DNA from: Anaeromyxobacter oryzae
GTDB taxonomy: Bacteria; Myxococcota; Myxococcia; Myxococcales; Anaeromyxobacteraceae
DNA: 64,000 bases
Direction: 5' to 3'
NCBI RefSeq assembly: GCF_023169945.1
Contig: NZ_AP025591.1
Coordinates: 4,398,481 to 4,462,480 of the forward strand
Made by a program: the position numbers and the translations under genes. This document shows positions 48,633-56,000 of this stretch, one piece after another. The notes under the pieces were generated by a model. That model saw nothing but the letters and a program-made list of their open reading frames with translations, had not been told where the DNA came from and did not search any database. The stretch's first letter is position 1. Every line of letters starts with the position of its first letter.

Positions 48633-48735
48633 ACGGGCCTCGCGGGGGGGCAGGGGCGGGGCTCCGACGGCTTTGCCGGCGGGGCGGGGCGGCACGCCCC
48701 CGTGGCAGCCGTTCCTCTGTTATTCTCCCGGCCCC

Positions 48736-49530
48736 ATGCGCCGGATCGCCTCCCTCGCGGCCCTCACCGCCCTCGTCGCGCTGTCCGCGGCGTGCACGAC
48801 CAAGCACACCACGTTCACCGGCGAGCTGAAGCTCGGGAAGTCGGCCGAGGAGAACTACGCCGCCGGCGTGGACGAGCTCAAGGCGAAGAACTACCCGGAG
48901 GCGGTGAAGTTCTTCGAGTACGTGAAGTCGAAGTTCCCCTTCACGAAGTACGCGGCGCTCGCCGACCTCCGCCTCGCCGACGCCAAGTTCGACCAGGACC
49001 GGTTCGCCGAGGCGGCCGAGTCCTACAAGCAGTTCGTGACGCTCCACCCCACGAGCGAGGACGTGGACTACGCCGAGTACCGGGCCGGCCTCTCCTACTT
49101 CAAGGACGCGCCGGGCGACTTCGCGCTGTTCCCGCCCGCGTACGAGAAGGACCAGCGCCAGACCGAGAAGGCGGTGCAGACGCTCGAGGACTTCCTCAGG
49201 ACGCGGGAGGGGAAGGACTCGCAGTGGGTCCAGGAGGGGCGCAAGGTCCTCGCCGAGGCGAAGGCCCGGCTCGCCGCGCGCGAGTGGTACGTCGCCGAGT
49301 ACTACTGGTCGCGCGAGAAGTGGGCCGGCGCCGCGGGGCGCTACGAGAACCTCGTGAAGCAGTACCCCGGATCCCGCCACGAGGCGGAGGCGCTCTGGAA
49401 GATGGCGAAGGCGTACGAGCGGCTGAAGGAGAACTTCCGCGCGCGGACCGCGCTCCAGCAGCTCATCGTGAAGCACCCGGACGATCCGCGCCGGGCGGAG
49501 GCCGAGAAGCTCCTTGCCGCGCTCCGGTGA
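48736..49530 (+). CDS. bamD: Outer-membrane assembly lipoprotein BamD
   Basis: A 264-residue lipoprotein. The signal MRRIASLAALTALVALSAAC has Cys20. The five TPR-like repeats include SAEENYAAGVDELKAKNYPEAVKFFEYVKSKFPF, ADLRLADAKFDQDRFAEAAESYKQFVTLHP and EAEALWKMAKAYERLKENFRARTALQQLIVKHP. Length and repeat order match BamD/YfiO, the essential TPR component of the outer-membrane protein insertion complex. The next gene starts inside its 3' end. Confidence 0.92.
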   Translation: MRRIASLAALTALVALSAACTTKHTTFTGELKLGKSAEENYAAGVDELKAKNYPEAVKFFEYVKSKFPFTKYAALADLRLADAKFDQDRFAEAAESYKQFVTLHPTSEDVDYAEYRAGLSYFKDAPGDFALFPPAYEKDQRQTEKAVQTLEDFLRTREGKDSQWVQEGRKVLAEAKARLAAREWYVAEYYWSREKWAGAAGRYENLVKQYPGSRHEAEALWKMAKAYERLKENFRARTALQQLIVKHPDDPRRAEAEKLLAALR

Positions 49531-50326
49531 GCCGCCCCGGCCGGGCGGCCCGTTCGAGCCGCGCGCCCGCGAGGCGCGCCGCGCACGGCACGCCAAGATC
49601 GGCGCCCCGTACCTCGTCCCCGCCGCGCTCGCGCTCGCGGCGGCGCTGCTGCTCTGGCGCAACTGGGACCGGCTGACCGCGGTCGATCTCCCGGTCGCCA
49701 TGGCGAGCCCCGAGACGCAGGTGAAGGAGGCGCTCCTCCACCAGGATCGCGCCCAGCTCGGCGACGTGTACGGCTGGAAGTCCGGCGGCACCGTCGAGCT
49801 GTACCCGGTCCGCTACCCCGAGGTCGCCGTGCAGCTCGACGAGGGCGGGAAGGCCGCCCACGTCCTCGCGCTCGTGGAGGGCGAGGGGCGGGTGACCTGG
49901 CGCGACGAGCGGGCTCGGATCGCCTACATCGGCCGCGAGGCGTTCGGCATGACGCCCTGCTCCATCGCGCTCTGGTGCGGGGACGGGAGGCAGCTCGACA
50001 ACCTGCGCGGCGTGCTCACGACCCTGTTCCGGCGCGAGGACGCCTTCAACGCGCGCGACCCGGCGGCGTACGAACGCGTGGTGTCCGAGCGGTACCGCGG
50101 CCGGGGCGGGAAGGCCGCGCTCCTCGCCCGGCTCCGGGAGGACCTCGCCGCCGGCCCGAAGGCGCGCGTCCGGATCGAGGCCTGGCAGATCCGGGTCGAG
50201 CGCGAGCGGGCGGAGGTCGGCGAGGACTACGACATCGAGATGGAGGGGCGCCCGCCGGCGCGGCTCCGCGCCCGCTACGTCCTCGCGCGCGAGGGCGAGC
50301 GCTGGGCCATCGTGGACGGCCTTTGA
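49514..50326 (+). CDS. Single-span membrane protein with possible NTF2-like C-terminal domain
   Basis: A 270-residue protein starting at TTG 49514, 17 bp inside bamD, so expression is probably coupled to it. A basic N-terminus is followed by one helix (about 33-48, YLVPAALALAAALLLW). The C-terminal region FRREDAFNARDPAAYERVVSERYRG...GERWAIVDGL looks like a cystatin/NTF2-type alpha-beta cone. No enzyme motif is seen. I do not recognise a named family. Confidence 0.7.
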   Translation: MPRSGEPPRPGGPFEPRAREARRARHAKIGAPYLVPAALALAAALLLWRNWDRLTAVDLPVAMASPETQVKEALLHQDRAQLGDVYGWKSGGTVELYPVRYPEVAVQLDEGGKAAHVLALVEGEGRVTWRDERARIAYIGREAFGMTPCSIALWCGDGRQLDNLRGVLTTLFRREDAFNARDPAAYERVVSERYRGRGGKAALLARLREDLAAGPKARVRIEAWQIRVERERAEVGEDYDIEMEGRPPARLRARYVLAREGERWAIVDGL

Positions 50327-50375
50327 TAGCGGTGCCCGCGGGCCGGTGTAGACTCGCCCAGGCCGGGAGGACGCC

Positions 50376-51068
50376 ATGGACGACACCCTGAAGCAGGCCC
50401 TCGCGCTCGGGCGCGGCTACTACCTCAAGAAGGAGTACGGGCTCGCCGAGCAGTACCTGACGCAGGTCGTGGAGCACAACCAGTCGTTCGCCGACGTCTA
50501 CAACATGCTCGGCGTCATCTACCACGACCAGGGGCAGTACCAGAAAGCGCTCCGCGCGTTCGAGGCGGCGCTCCGGATCAACCCCGGGTACACCGACGCG
50601 GCGCTGAACCTCGCCGTCACCTACAACGACACCGGCAAGTACAAGGAGGCGCAGGAGACCTACCGTCACGCGCTCTCCCGCTCCGGCGCGTCGCACGGCA
50701 AGCTCGACCGGTTCGTGCAGGGCAAGCTCGCGAACATGTACGCCGAGATCGGCGACGTGTACCTCTCGTCCGGCATGTACCCCGAGGCGATCGAGGAGTA
50801 CCGGCGCGCGCTCGCCCTCGGCCCCGCCTTCGTCGACATCCGCGCGAAGCTCGCAGGCGCGCTCCGGGACGCGGGCCAGCGCGAGGCGGCGATCGCGGAA
50901 TACGAGGAGGTCGTCCGTCAGTCCCCGACCTACGTGCCGGCGCGACTCAACCTCGGGCTGTCCCTCTACGCTGCGGGCCGCAAGGAGGACGCGACGAAGC
51001 AGTGGCAGCGCGTCCTCGAGATCTCGCCCGGGAACCGCAACGCCGAGATGTACCTCCAGATGAGCTGA
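50376..51068 (+). CDS. Tetratricopeptide-repeat protein
   Basis: A 230-residue soluble protein made almost entirely of TPR units, for example YYLKKEYGLAEQYLTQVVEH, VYNMLGVIYHDQGQYQKALRAFEAALRINP, EIGDVYLSSGMYPEAIEEYRRALALGP and LNLGLSLYAAGRKEDATKQWQRVLEISP. Six repeats fit. No signal or membrane helix is present, so it is cytoplasmic. It may be a protein-protein scaffold for its neighbours, but no partner is evident. Confidence 0.88.
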   Translation: MDDTLKQALALGRGYYLKKEYGLAEQYLTQVVEHNQSFADVYNMLGVIYHDQGQYQKALRAFEAALRINPGYTDAALNLAVTYNDTGKYKEAQETYRHALSRSGASHGKLDRFVQGKLANMYAEIGDVYLSSGMYPEAIEEYRRALALGPAFVDIRAKLAGALRDAGQREAAIAEYEEVVRQSPTYVPARLNLGLSLYAAGRKEDATKQWQRVLEISPGNRNAEMYLQMS

Positions 51069-51169
51069 TGGAGGCGGGGGCGGCCCGCCCGCCCCGCCGG
51101 CTCGCTTCGCTCTCGGGCCCCCCGCGCCGTCGTTGCCCGGGCGCCGGGCCGGCGGTATGGAACGGGCCC

Positions 51170-52225
51170 ATGACGGAGACCGAGAAGACGGTCCGGCTCA
51201 CGAGCCTCAGCCACGGCGCGGGTTGAGCCTGCAAGATCCGCCCGGCGGATCTGGCGCAGGTCCTGCGCCGCTTGCCCGAGGTGAAGGACCCGCGCGCGCT
51301 GGTGGGACACTCCACGCGCGACGACGCCGCCGTGTACGCGCTCGACGGGTCCGACGACGCCGTCGTGGAGACCGTCGACTTCTTCACGCCGGTGGTGGAC
51401 GACCCGTACTGGTTCGGCCGCATCGCCGCCGCGAACGCCTTCTCGGACATCTGGGCGATGGGGGCACGGCCGCTGTTCGCGCTCAACCTCGTCGGCTGGC
51501 CGGTGAAGACGCTGCCGCTGGACATGCTCGGCGAGGTGCTCCGCGGCGGCGCGGAGTCGGCCCGGCTCGCCGGCGCGCCGGTGCTCGGCGGCCACAGCAT
51601 CGACGACCCCGAGCCGAAGTACGGGATGGCGGTGACCGGGATCGTGAAGCGGGACCGGGTGCTCCGGAACGTCGGCGCCCGCCCCGGCGACCGGCTCGTC
51701 CTCACCAAGCCGCTCGGCTCCGGGATCGCCACCACCGCCATCAAGCGGGGGATCGCGTCGCCCGCGCTCGTCGAACGCGTCGTCGAGCTCATGGCCGGGC
51801 TGAACCGCGCCGCGGGCGAGGCGCTCGCCGCGAGCGGCGCCGTGCACGCGCTCACGGACGTGACGGGCTTCGGCCTGCTCGGGCACGCGTGGGAGATGGC
51901 GGAGGGCTCCGGGGTCGCGCTCCGGCTGCGTGTCGCCGCGATCCCGGTGCTCGACGGCATCGCCGAGCTCGCGGCGAAGGACGTGGTCCCGGGCGGCTCG
52001 AAGGCGAACCTCGCCTGGGTCGAGCCGAACGTCGAGTTCGGCGCGGCCGTCGGGCCGGAGCTGCGGATCGTCCTCGCGGACGCGCAGACCAACGGCGGCC
52101 TCCTCGCCGCCGTCGACGGGGCGCGCGCCGACGGCGTCCTCGCGGCGCTCCGGGACGCGGGCGTCCCGGCGGTCGAGGTGGGAGAGGTGCTCCCCGGGGA
52201 GCCGCCGCGCCTCGTCGTGTCGTAG
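51170..52225 (+). CDS. selD: Selenide, water dikinase with selenocysteine (UGA codon 19)
   Basis: A 351-residue enzyme that makes selenophosphate from selenide and ATP. Starting at ATG 51170, the frame reads LTSLSHGAG, then TGA (51224-51226), then ACKIRPADLAQ. The usual active site is GxGC(G/A)CK, so the TGA falls at the catalytic Cys position with Lys22 after it. This is the known selenocysteine form of SelD. Downstream sequence is fully SelD-like: DDAAVYALD, VDFFTPVVDDPYWFGRIAAANAFSDIWAMG and TDVTGFGLLGHAWEMA. A hairpin that looks like a bacterial SECIS follows the UGA. Gene callers that stop at TGA would lose the N-terminus and annotate from about 51272. Confidence 0.93.
51228..51260 (+). 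promoter_or_regulatory. Candidate bacterial SECIS element of selD
   Basis: Starts two bases after the UGA. The lower stem is CCTGC (51228-51232) with GCAGG (51256-51260), and the upper stem AGATCC (51234-51239) with GGATCT (51247-51252), closed by the loop GCCCGGC. The loop begins with G and lies about 14-20 bases from the UGA, as in described bacterial SECIS models. It would bind SelB. Confidence 0.75.
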
Positions 52226-52274
52226 GGCGGCGCCTCGGGTCCGCGGCGGCGCTCTGGTAGTATCGGGCGCGCCG

Positions 52275-53027
52275 ATGCTCGCGCCCGCCGCCGCGCTCCT
52301 CCTCGCCCTCGCCGCGGGCGCCGCGCCTCCGGCGTTCGTCGCCGTGATCGATCCGGGCCACGGAGGCGTCCAGGAGGGCGCGATCTCGCCGCGCGGCGTA
52401 CGCGAGTCCGACCTCGCCCTCGAGATCGCGCGGCGGGTCGCGGCGCGGCTCCGGAAGATGGGGGCCAAGGTCATCCTCACGCGGACCGGCGACATCGCGG
52501 TGCCGATGGCGAACCGGGCCGCGATCGCGAACGCGATCCGGGCGGACCTGTTCGTCTCCATCCACCTGAACTCCATGCCGACGGTCGAGGCGCGGCGGGT
52601 GACCACCGGCGTCGAGACGTACTTCCTCTCCGCCGACGCGACCGACACGCACGCGAGCGCGGTCGCCGCCCGCGAGAACGCCGACCGTCTCGCGGGCGAT
52701 CCGGAGCCGGACCCGAACGATCCGGTCGGGGCGATCCTGTCGTCGCTCGAGGACGCGGCGAGCCTCGAGGGCTCGTCGCGGCTCGCCTACGCCGTGCACG
52801 ACCGGCTCGTGTCGTCGACGGGCGCCCTCGACCGCGGCGTGAAGCAGGCGCCCTTCTACGTGCTCGCCGGCGCGCGCATGCCGGCGGTGCTGGTCGAGGT
52901 CGGCTTCATCTCGAACGAGGGCGAGGCCGAGCGGCTCCGCGCGAAGGACTACCAGGAGAAGGTCGCCGCCGCGCTCGCGGACGGGATCGCCGTGTTCCGG
53001 AAGGAGACGCGGGCGGCGAGGAGGTAG
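52275..53027 (+). CDS. N-acetylmuramoyl-L-alanine amidase (Amidase_3, AmiC-like catalytic domain)
   Basis: A 250-residue exported enzyme. A short signal (MLAPAAALLLALAAGAAP) is followed directly by the amidase domain. Zn ligands fit VIDPGHGGVQEGA (His), GVRESDLALEIARRV (Glu) and LFVSIHLNSMP (His); the catalytic Glu fits PAVLVEVGFISNEGEAE. There is no AMIN targeting domain. It cuts the MurNAc-L-Ala bond in peptidoglycan in the periplasm, as in cell separation. Confidence 0.92.
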   Translation: MLAPAAALLLALAAGAAPPAFVAVIDPGHGGVQEGAISPRGVRESDLALEIARRVAARLRKMGAKVILTRTGDIAVPMANRAAIANAIRADLFVSIHLNSMPTVEARRVTTGVETYFLSADATDTHASAVAARENADRLAGDPEPDPNDPVGAILSSLEDAASLEGSSRLAYAVHDRLVSSTGALDRGVKQAPFYVLAGARMPAVLVEVGFISNEGEAERLRAKDYQEKVAAALADGIAVFRKETRAARR

Positions 53028-53083
53028 GGCGCCCGCGGCCGAGAAGCATGGCGCGCCGCGCGCGCGCGTGCTATCTGCGCCCG

Positions 53084-53803
53084 ATGCGAACGAACGGGCG
53101 CGGCGACCGGGATCTCCGCAAGATCGCCCTCGAGGCGGGCTTCTCGAAGCACGCCGAGGGCTCCTGCCTCGCGCGGTTCGGCGACACGCACGTCCTCTGC
53201 ACGGCGTCCATCGACGACAAGGTCCCCCCGCACGTGTACGGCACGGGCGCCGGGTGGGTCACCGCCGAGTACGGCATGCTCCCGCGCTCCACGCACGAGC
53301 GGATGCAGCGCGAGGCCGCGCGCGGGAAGCAGCAGGGCCGGACGCTCGAGATCCAGCGGCTCGTCGGCCGCGCGCTCCGCGCCGCGGTGGACCTCCGCGC
53401 GCTCGGGCCGCGGACGATCACCCTCGACTGCGACGTGATCCAGGCCGACGGCGGGACGCGCACCGCCGCGATCACCGGCGCGTACGTCGCGCTGGTGCTC
53501 GCGGTGCGATCGCTCCAGCGCTCGAAGAAGCTCGCCGGGGATCCGGTGAAGCGGAGCGTCGCCGCGGTGTCGGTCGGGATCGTGGGCGGCCAGGTCTGCC
53601 TCGACCTGGATTACGCCGAGGACTCCACCGCCGAGGTGGACATGAACGTCGTCGCGACCGGTGACGGCGCGCTCGTCGAGGTGCAGGGGACCGCGGAGGG
53701 GAAGCCGTTCCCGCGCGCCGACCTCGACCGGATGCTCGACGCCGCGCTCGAAGGCATCGCCAGGCTCAAGGCGCTGCAGGACCTGGCGCTGCGGGTGGGG
53801 TAG
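53084..53803 (+). CDS. rph: Ribonuclease PH
   Basis: A 239-residue phosphorolytic exonuclease that trims tRNA 3' ends. From MRTNGRGDRDLRKI it runs through GSCLARFGDTHVLCTASID and GAGWVTAEYGMLPRSTHER to RTITLDCDVIQADGGTRTAAITGAYVAL, the RNase PH core, and ends in the VEVQGTAEGKPFPRADLDRML segment. The start at 53084 gives the canonical beginning. rdgB follows 7 bp later, a common pairing, and a tRNA cluster is just downstream. Confidence 0.96.
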   Translation: MRTNGRGDRDLRKIALEAGFSKHAEGSCLARFGDTHVLCTASIDDKVPPHVYGTGAGWVTAEYGMLPRSTHERMQREAARGKQQGRTLEIQRLVGRALRAAVDLRALGPRTITLDCDVIQADGGTRTAAITGAYVALVLAVRSLQRSKKLAGDPVKRSVAAVSVGIVGGQVCLDLDYAEDSTAEVDMNVVATGDGALVEVQGTAEGKPFPRADLDRMLDAALEGIARLKALQDLALRVG

Positions 53804-53810
53804 GGGACCC

Positions 53811-54536
53811 GTGCTGCGCCTCTTCTTCGGGACGACGAACCCCGGGAAGTTGCGCGAGCTGCGCCGCCTCGTGGCGGGGCTGCCGGTCGTGGTGGTCTCG
53901 CCGGACGACCTCGGGCGGGCGGTGCCGGAGGTGGAGGAGGACGGCGCCACGTTCCAGGCCAACGCCGAGAAGAAGGCGAGCGCGTGGGCGCGGTGGTCCG
54001 GCCTCCACACGCTCGCGGACGACTCCGGGCTCTGCGTGGACGCCCTCGGCGGCGCACCGGGCGTCCACTCGGCGCGGTGGTCCGATCTCGGGGGCGGCGG
54101 GCCGGCGAGCCCGGTCTGCGAGCTCGCGGGTGCGGCGGAGGCGGAGCTCGGTCCGGTCGCCGGGCGCGCCGCCCGCGACGAGCGGAACAACGACAAGCTG
54201 CTCGCCTCCCTCGGGGGCGTGGAGGACGCGCGCCGCGGCAGCGAGTACGAGGCGGTGCTGTCGCTCGCTCGCCCGGACGGCGGCATCGAGGCGAGCGTCA
54301 CCGGCGTGTGCCGCGGCCGGATCGGGCACGCGCGCCGGGGGACCGGCGGGTTCGGCTACGACCCGCTCTTCGTGCCGGAGGCGGAGCTCGCGCGCGCGGC
54401 CCGCGAGCCGGGCCGGCCGGCGCGGACGATGGCGGAGCTCTCCGCGGAGGAGAAGGACGCGCTCTCCCACCGGGGCGCCGCGTTCCGGCAGATCCTCCCG
54501 GTGCTCGCGCGCCTCGCCGGCGCTCGGCGCCCTTGA
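53811..54536 (+). CDS. rdgB: Non-canonical purine NTP pyrophosphatase (RdgB/Ham1)
   Basis: A 241-residue enzyme that hydrolyses ITP, dITP and XTP to monophosphates. GTG 53811 starts VLRLFFGTTNPGKLRELRRLV, the conserved SGNxxKxxE-type N-terminus. HTLADDSGLCVDALGGAPGVHSARW carries the catalytic acid cluster, and GTGGFGYDPLFVPE and ALSHRGAAFRQIL complete the family. An insertion around ELAGAAEAELGPVAGRAA is slightly longer than usual. A promoter for the tRNA genes overlaps its stop codon. Confidence 0.95.
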   Translation: MLRLFFGTTNPGKLRELRRLVAGLPVVVVSPDDLGRAVPEVEEDGATFQANAEKKASAWARWSGLHTLADDSGLCVDALGGAPGVHSARWSDLGGGGPASPVCELAGAAEAELGPVAGRAARDERNNDKLLASLGGVEDARRGSEYEAVLSLARPDGGIEASVTGVCRGRIGHARRGTGGFGYDPLFVPEAELARAAREPGRPARTMAELSAEEKDALSHRGAAFRQILPVLARLAGARRP

Positions 54537-54561
54537 CGCGGGGGCGGCGGTCCGCTACAGA
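54533..54561 (+). promoter_or_regulatory. Promoter upstream of tRNA-Pro
   Basis: TTGACG (54533-54538), 17-bp spacer, TACAGA (54556-54561), about 47 bp before the mature tRNA 5' end. It overlaps the rdgB stop codon. Confidence 0.65.
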
Positions 54562-54607
54562 CGGGCGTTCTCGGAAACGGCGGGCGCCTCGGGCTCCCGC
54601 GCAGTTC

Positions 54608-54681
54608 CGGGGCGTAGCGCAGCCTGGTAGCGCGCCTGCCTTGGGCGCAGGAGGTCGCGGGTCCGAATCCCGCCGCCCCGA
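54608..54681 (+). tRNA. tRNA-Pro(UGG)
   Basis: A full cloverleaf of 74 nt. The acceptor CGGGGCG pairs with CGCCCCG, with discriminator A. The anticodon stem CCTGC/GCAGG closes the loop CTTGGGC, so the anticodon is TGG. T-arm: GCGGG TCCGAAT CCCGC. CCA is not encoded. First of five tRNA genes. Confidence 0.95.
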
Positions 54682-54751
54682 CTCTTTGACAGCTTGGTGG
54701 ATGGCCGGGACGCGATGATGCGTTCCAACGCCGGACGGATGAAGCGCTTCA

Positions 54752-54828
54752 GCGCCCGTAGCTCAGATGGATAGAGCGTCGGCCTTCGAAGCCGCAGGTC
54801 GGGGGTTCGATTCCCTCCGGGCGCGCCA
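54752..54828 (+). tRNA. tRNA-Arg(UCG), CCA encoded
   Basis: Acceptor GCGCCCG pairs with CGGGCGC, discriminator G, followed by genome-encoded CCA (54826-54828). Anticodon loop CTTCGAA gives anticodon TCG. T-arm TTCGATT loop present. A TTGACA lies at 54686-54691 in the spacer, but no good -10 follows it, so it may be processed from a longer transcript. Confidence 0.94.
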
Positions 54829-54842
54829 GTTTCTTGGTTTAC

Positions 54843-54916
54843 GGTGAGTATAGCTCAATCGGTAGAGCACTGGACTGTGGATCCGGGGGTTAAGGGTTCG
54901 AGCCCCTTTACTCACC
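54843..54916 (+). tRNA. tRNA-His(GUG)
   Basis: Anticodon stem CTGGA/TCCGG with loop CTGTGGA, anticodon GTG. The 5' end GGTGAGTA can be read with the extra G at position -1 opposite C73, the identity feature of tRNA-His. CCA is not encoded. It starts 14 bp after tRNA-Arg(UCG). Confidence 0.94.
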
Positions 54917-54945
54917 CTCAGTATTTCGCTGCGGCGATGCAGGTT

Positions 54946-55019
54946 GCGCCCGTAGCTCAGCTGGATAGAGCAGCGGCCTTCTAAGCCGCGGGTCGGGGGT
55001 TCGACTCCCTCCGGGCGCG
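54946..55019 (+). tRNA. tRNA-Arg(UCU)
   Basis: Acceptor GCGCCCG/CGGGCGC with discriminator G. The anticodon stem GCGGC/GCCGC closes loop CTTCTAA, anticodon TCT. The body closely resembles tRNA-Arg(UCG) in the same cluster, suggesting local duplication followed by anticodon change. CCA is not encoded. Confidence 0.94.
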
Positions 55020-55078
55020 CAGATCCGGCTGCGAAGGCGCAGAGCTTCACCTCGACGTTCCGTCCCAGGCACGGGACG

Positions 55079-55107
55079 TTGACAGCATCCAAGGGGGCTG
55101 CTAGATA
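55079..55107 (+). promoter_or_regulatory. Near-consensus promoter of tRNA-Lys
   Basis: TTGACA (55079-55084), 17-bp spacer, TAGATA (55102-55107), about 32 bp before the mature tRNA. This is the best sigma-70-type match seen in the window. Confidence 0.8.
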
Positions 55108-55139
55108 CGCGGCCCCTCGGCCATCCCGAGAAGAAGTTC

Positions 55140-55212
55140 GGGCGCGTAGCTCAACTGGCAGAGCAATGGACTCTTAATCCATAGGTTGAAGGTTCGATTC
55201 CTTCCGCGCTCA
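55140..55212 (+). tRNA. tRNA-Lys(CUU)
   Basis: Acceptor GGGCGCG pairs with CGCGCTC (one G-U), discriminator A. Anticodon stem ATGGA/TCCAT, loop CTCTTAA, anticodon CTT. T-arm GAAGG TTCGATT CCTTC. CCA is not encoded. It has its own promoter and is followed by a clear terminator. Confidence 0.95.
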
Positions 55213-55216
55213 CAAG

Positions 55217-55253
55217 AAACCCCCGGAGATCGCTCTCCGGGGGTTTTCCTTTT
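55217..55253 (+). terminator. Rho-independent terminator after tRNA-Lys
   Basis: Perfect stem CCCCCGGAG/CTCCGGGGG followed by TTTTCCTTTT, the classic shape, ending the tRNA cluster. Confidence 0.9.
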
Positions 55254-55297
55254 CGAGGGGGCGCGCCGCGCGGCGATCCGCTTCCGCGTACCGGCCG

Positions 55298-55705
55298 TCA
55301 GTCCTTCTTGCCGCCCTGGATGACGCCGAACCGGGGCCGCTTCTTCTCCGGCGCCCGCAGGACGCCGCCGTGCACCGACGGCCACGGGAACGCGCAGTCG
55401 AACCGTCGCCCCCGGAAGGTGAGGTTGCAGCGGACCCCCCACTCGTCGAGGAGCACCTCGGGCGTGTCGCGGCCCACGACGAGGTTCACGCGCACGAGGG
55501 CCTCCTCGTGCAGGTACTCGGGCAGCTCGACGCCCGGCGCGCTCGGCTCGACGATCAGCGACTCGATCGCGGCCGCGGTCCGGCAGGCCTCGAGCATGTC
55601 GGACCAGCGGCGGCGGAGCCTCAGGAGCTCCAGCGCGCCCTGGCCCCAGGCCGGACACTCCGGCGTGCACGGCGCCTCGGAAGCGTGGTCATGGTGCAAG
55701 TCCAC
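55298..55705 (-). CDS. sspB: SspB-like ClpXP adaptor
   Basis: About 135 residues from a GTG at 55705; no in-frame ATG comes before DMLEACR, so the start is uncertain (TTG 55699 is another option). The core APGVELPEYLHEEALVRVNLVVG, then WGVRCNLTFRGRRFDCAFPWPSV, aligns by eye with the substrate-binding domain of E. coli SspB (PGVQVPMEY... VRFNARFGGIPRQVSVPLAAV). SspB delivers ssrA-tagged proteins to ClpXP. The location between tRNA genes and tig-clpP-clpX supports this. The C-terminal ClpX-binding tail is not obvious; the protein ends GVIQGGKKD. Confidence 0.65.
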   Translation of the reverse strand: MDLHHDHASEAPCTPECPAWGQGALELLRLRRRWSDMLEACRTAAAIESLIVEPSAPGVELPEYLHEEALVRVNLVVGRDTPEVLLDEWGVRCNLTFRGRRFDCAFPWPSVHGGVLRAPEKKRPRFGVIQGGKKD

Positions 55706-55838
55706 CCAGCCCTGTCTACTACAGGACGAGGCCACCCGTCGCGGCGCGTGGTAAACGTCTGCCGCGGCGGCGCTCGCGACGGCGGGCGGACCGTCGTCCG
55801 GGGGCCGGGCGGTCGGCGCGAAAGGACCTCCGATGACC

Positions 55839-55920
55839 GGGCGGGTGGCGGAACTGGCAGACGCGCTGGACTTAGGATCCAGTGCCGAAAGGCGTGAGGG
55901 TTCGAGCCCCTCCCCGCCCA
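55839..55920 (+). tRNA. tRNA-Leu(UAG)
   Basis: A class II tRNA of 82 nt. Acceptor GGGCGGG pairs with CCCGCCC, discriminator A. Anticodon stem CTGGA/TCCAG with loop CTTAGGA, anticodon TAG. The long variable arm TGCCGAAAGGCGT follows, then T-arm GAGGG TTCGAGC CCCTC. It sits between the SspB-like gene and tig. Confidence 0.94.
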
Positions 55921-55928
55921 CTTCACGC

Positions 55929-55958
55929 TTGACCCCGATATCCCCTCGCACGTAGCAC
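55929..55958 (+). promoter_or_regulatory. Candidate promoter of tig-clpP-clpX
   Basis: TTGACC (55929-55934), 18-bp spacer, TAGCAC (55953-55958), just downstream of tRNA-Leu and about 43 bp before tig. The -10 is weak. Confidence 0.5.
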
Positions 55959-56000
55959 TACCGCCTTTCTCGCCGTCCTCTCGCAAAGGTCGAATCCCAC

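Noticed and set aside
51002..51226. Short frame ending at the selD TGA, as a separate gene or a frameshift/pseudogene
   Set aside because: The TGA sits exactly at the SelD catalytic codon, the frame continues unbroken as SelD, and a SECIS-like hairpin follows, so selenocysteine is the better reading.
54682..54751. Promoter for tRNA-Arg(UCG) at TTGACA 54686-54691
   Set aside because: No acceptable -10 hexamer occurs 16-18 bases downstream.
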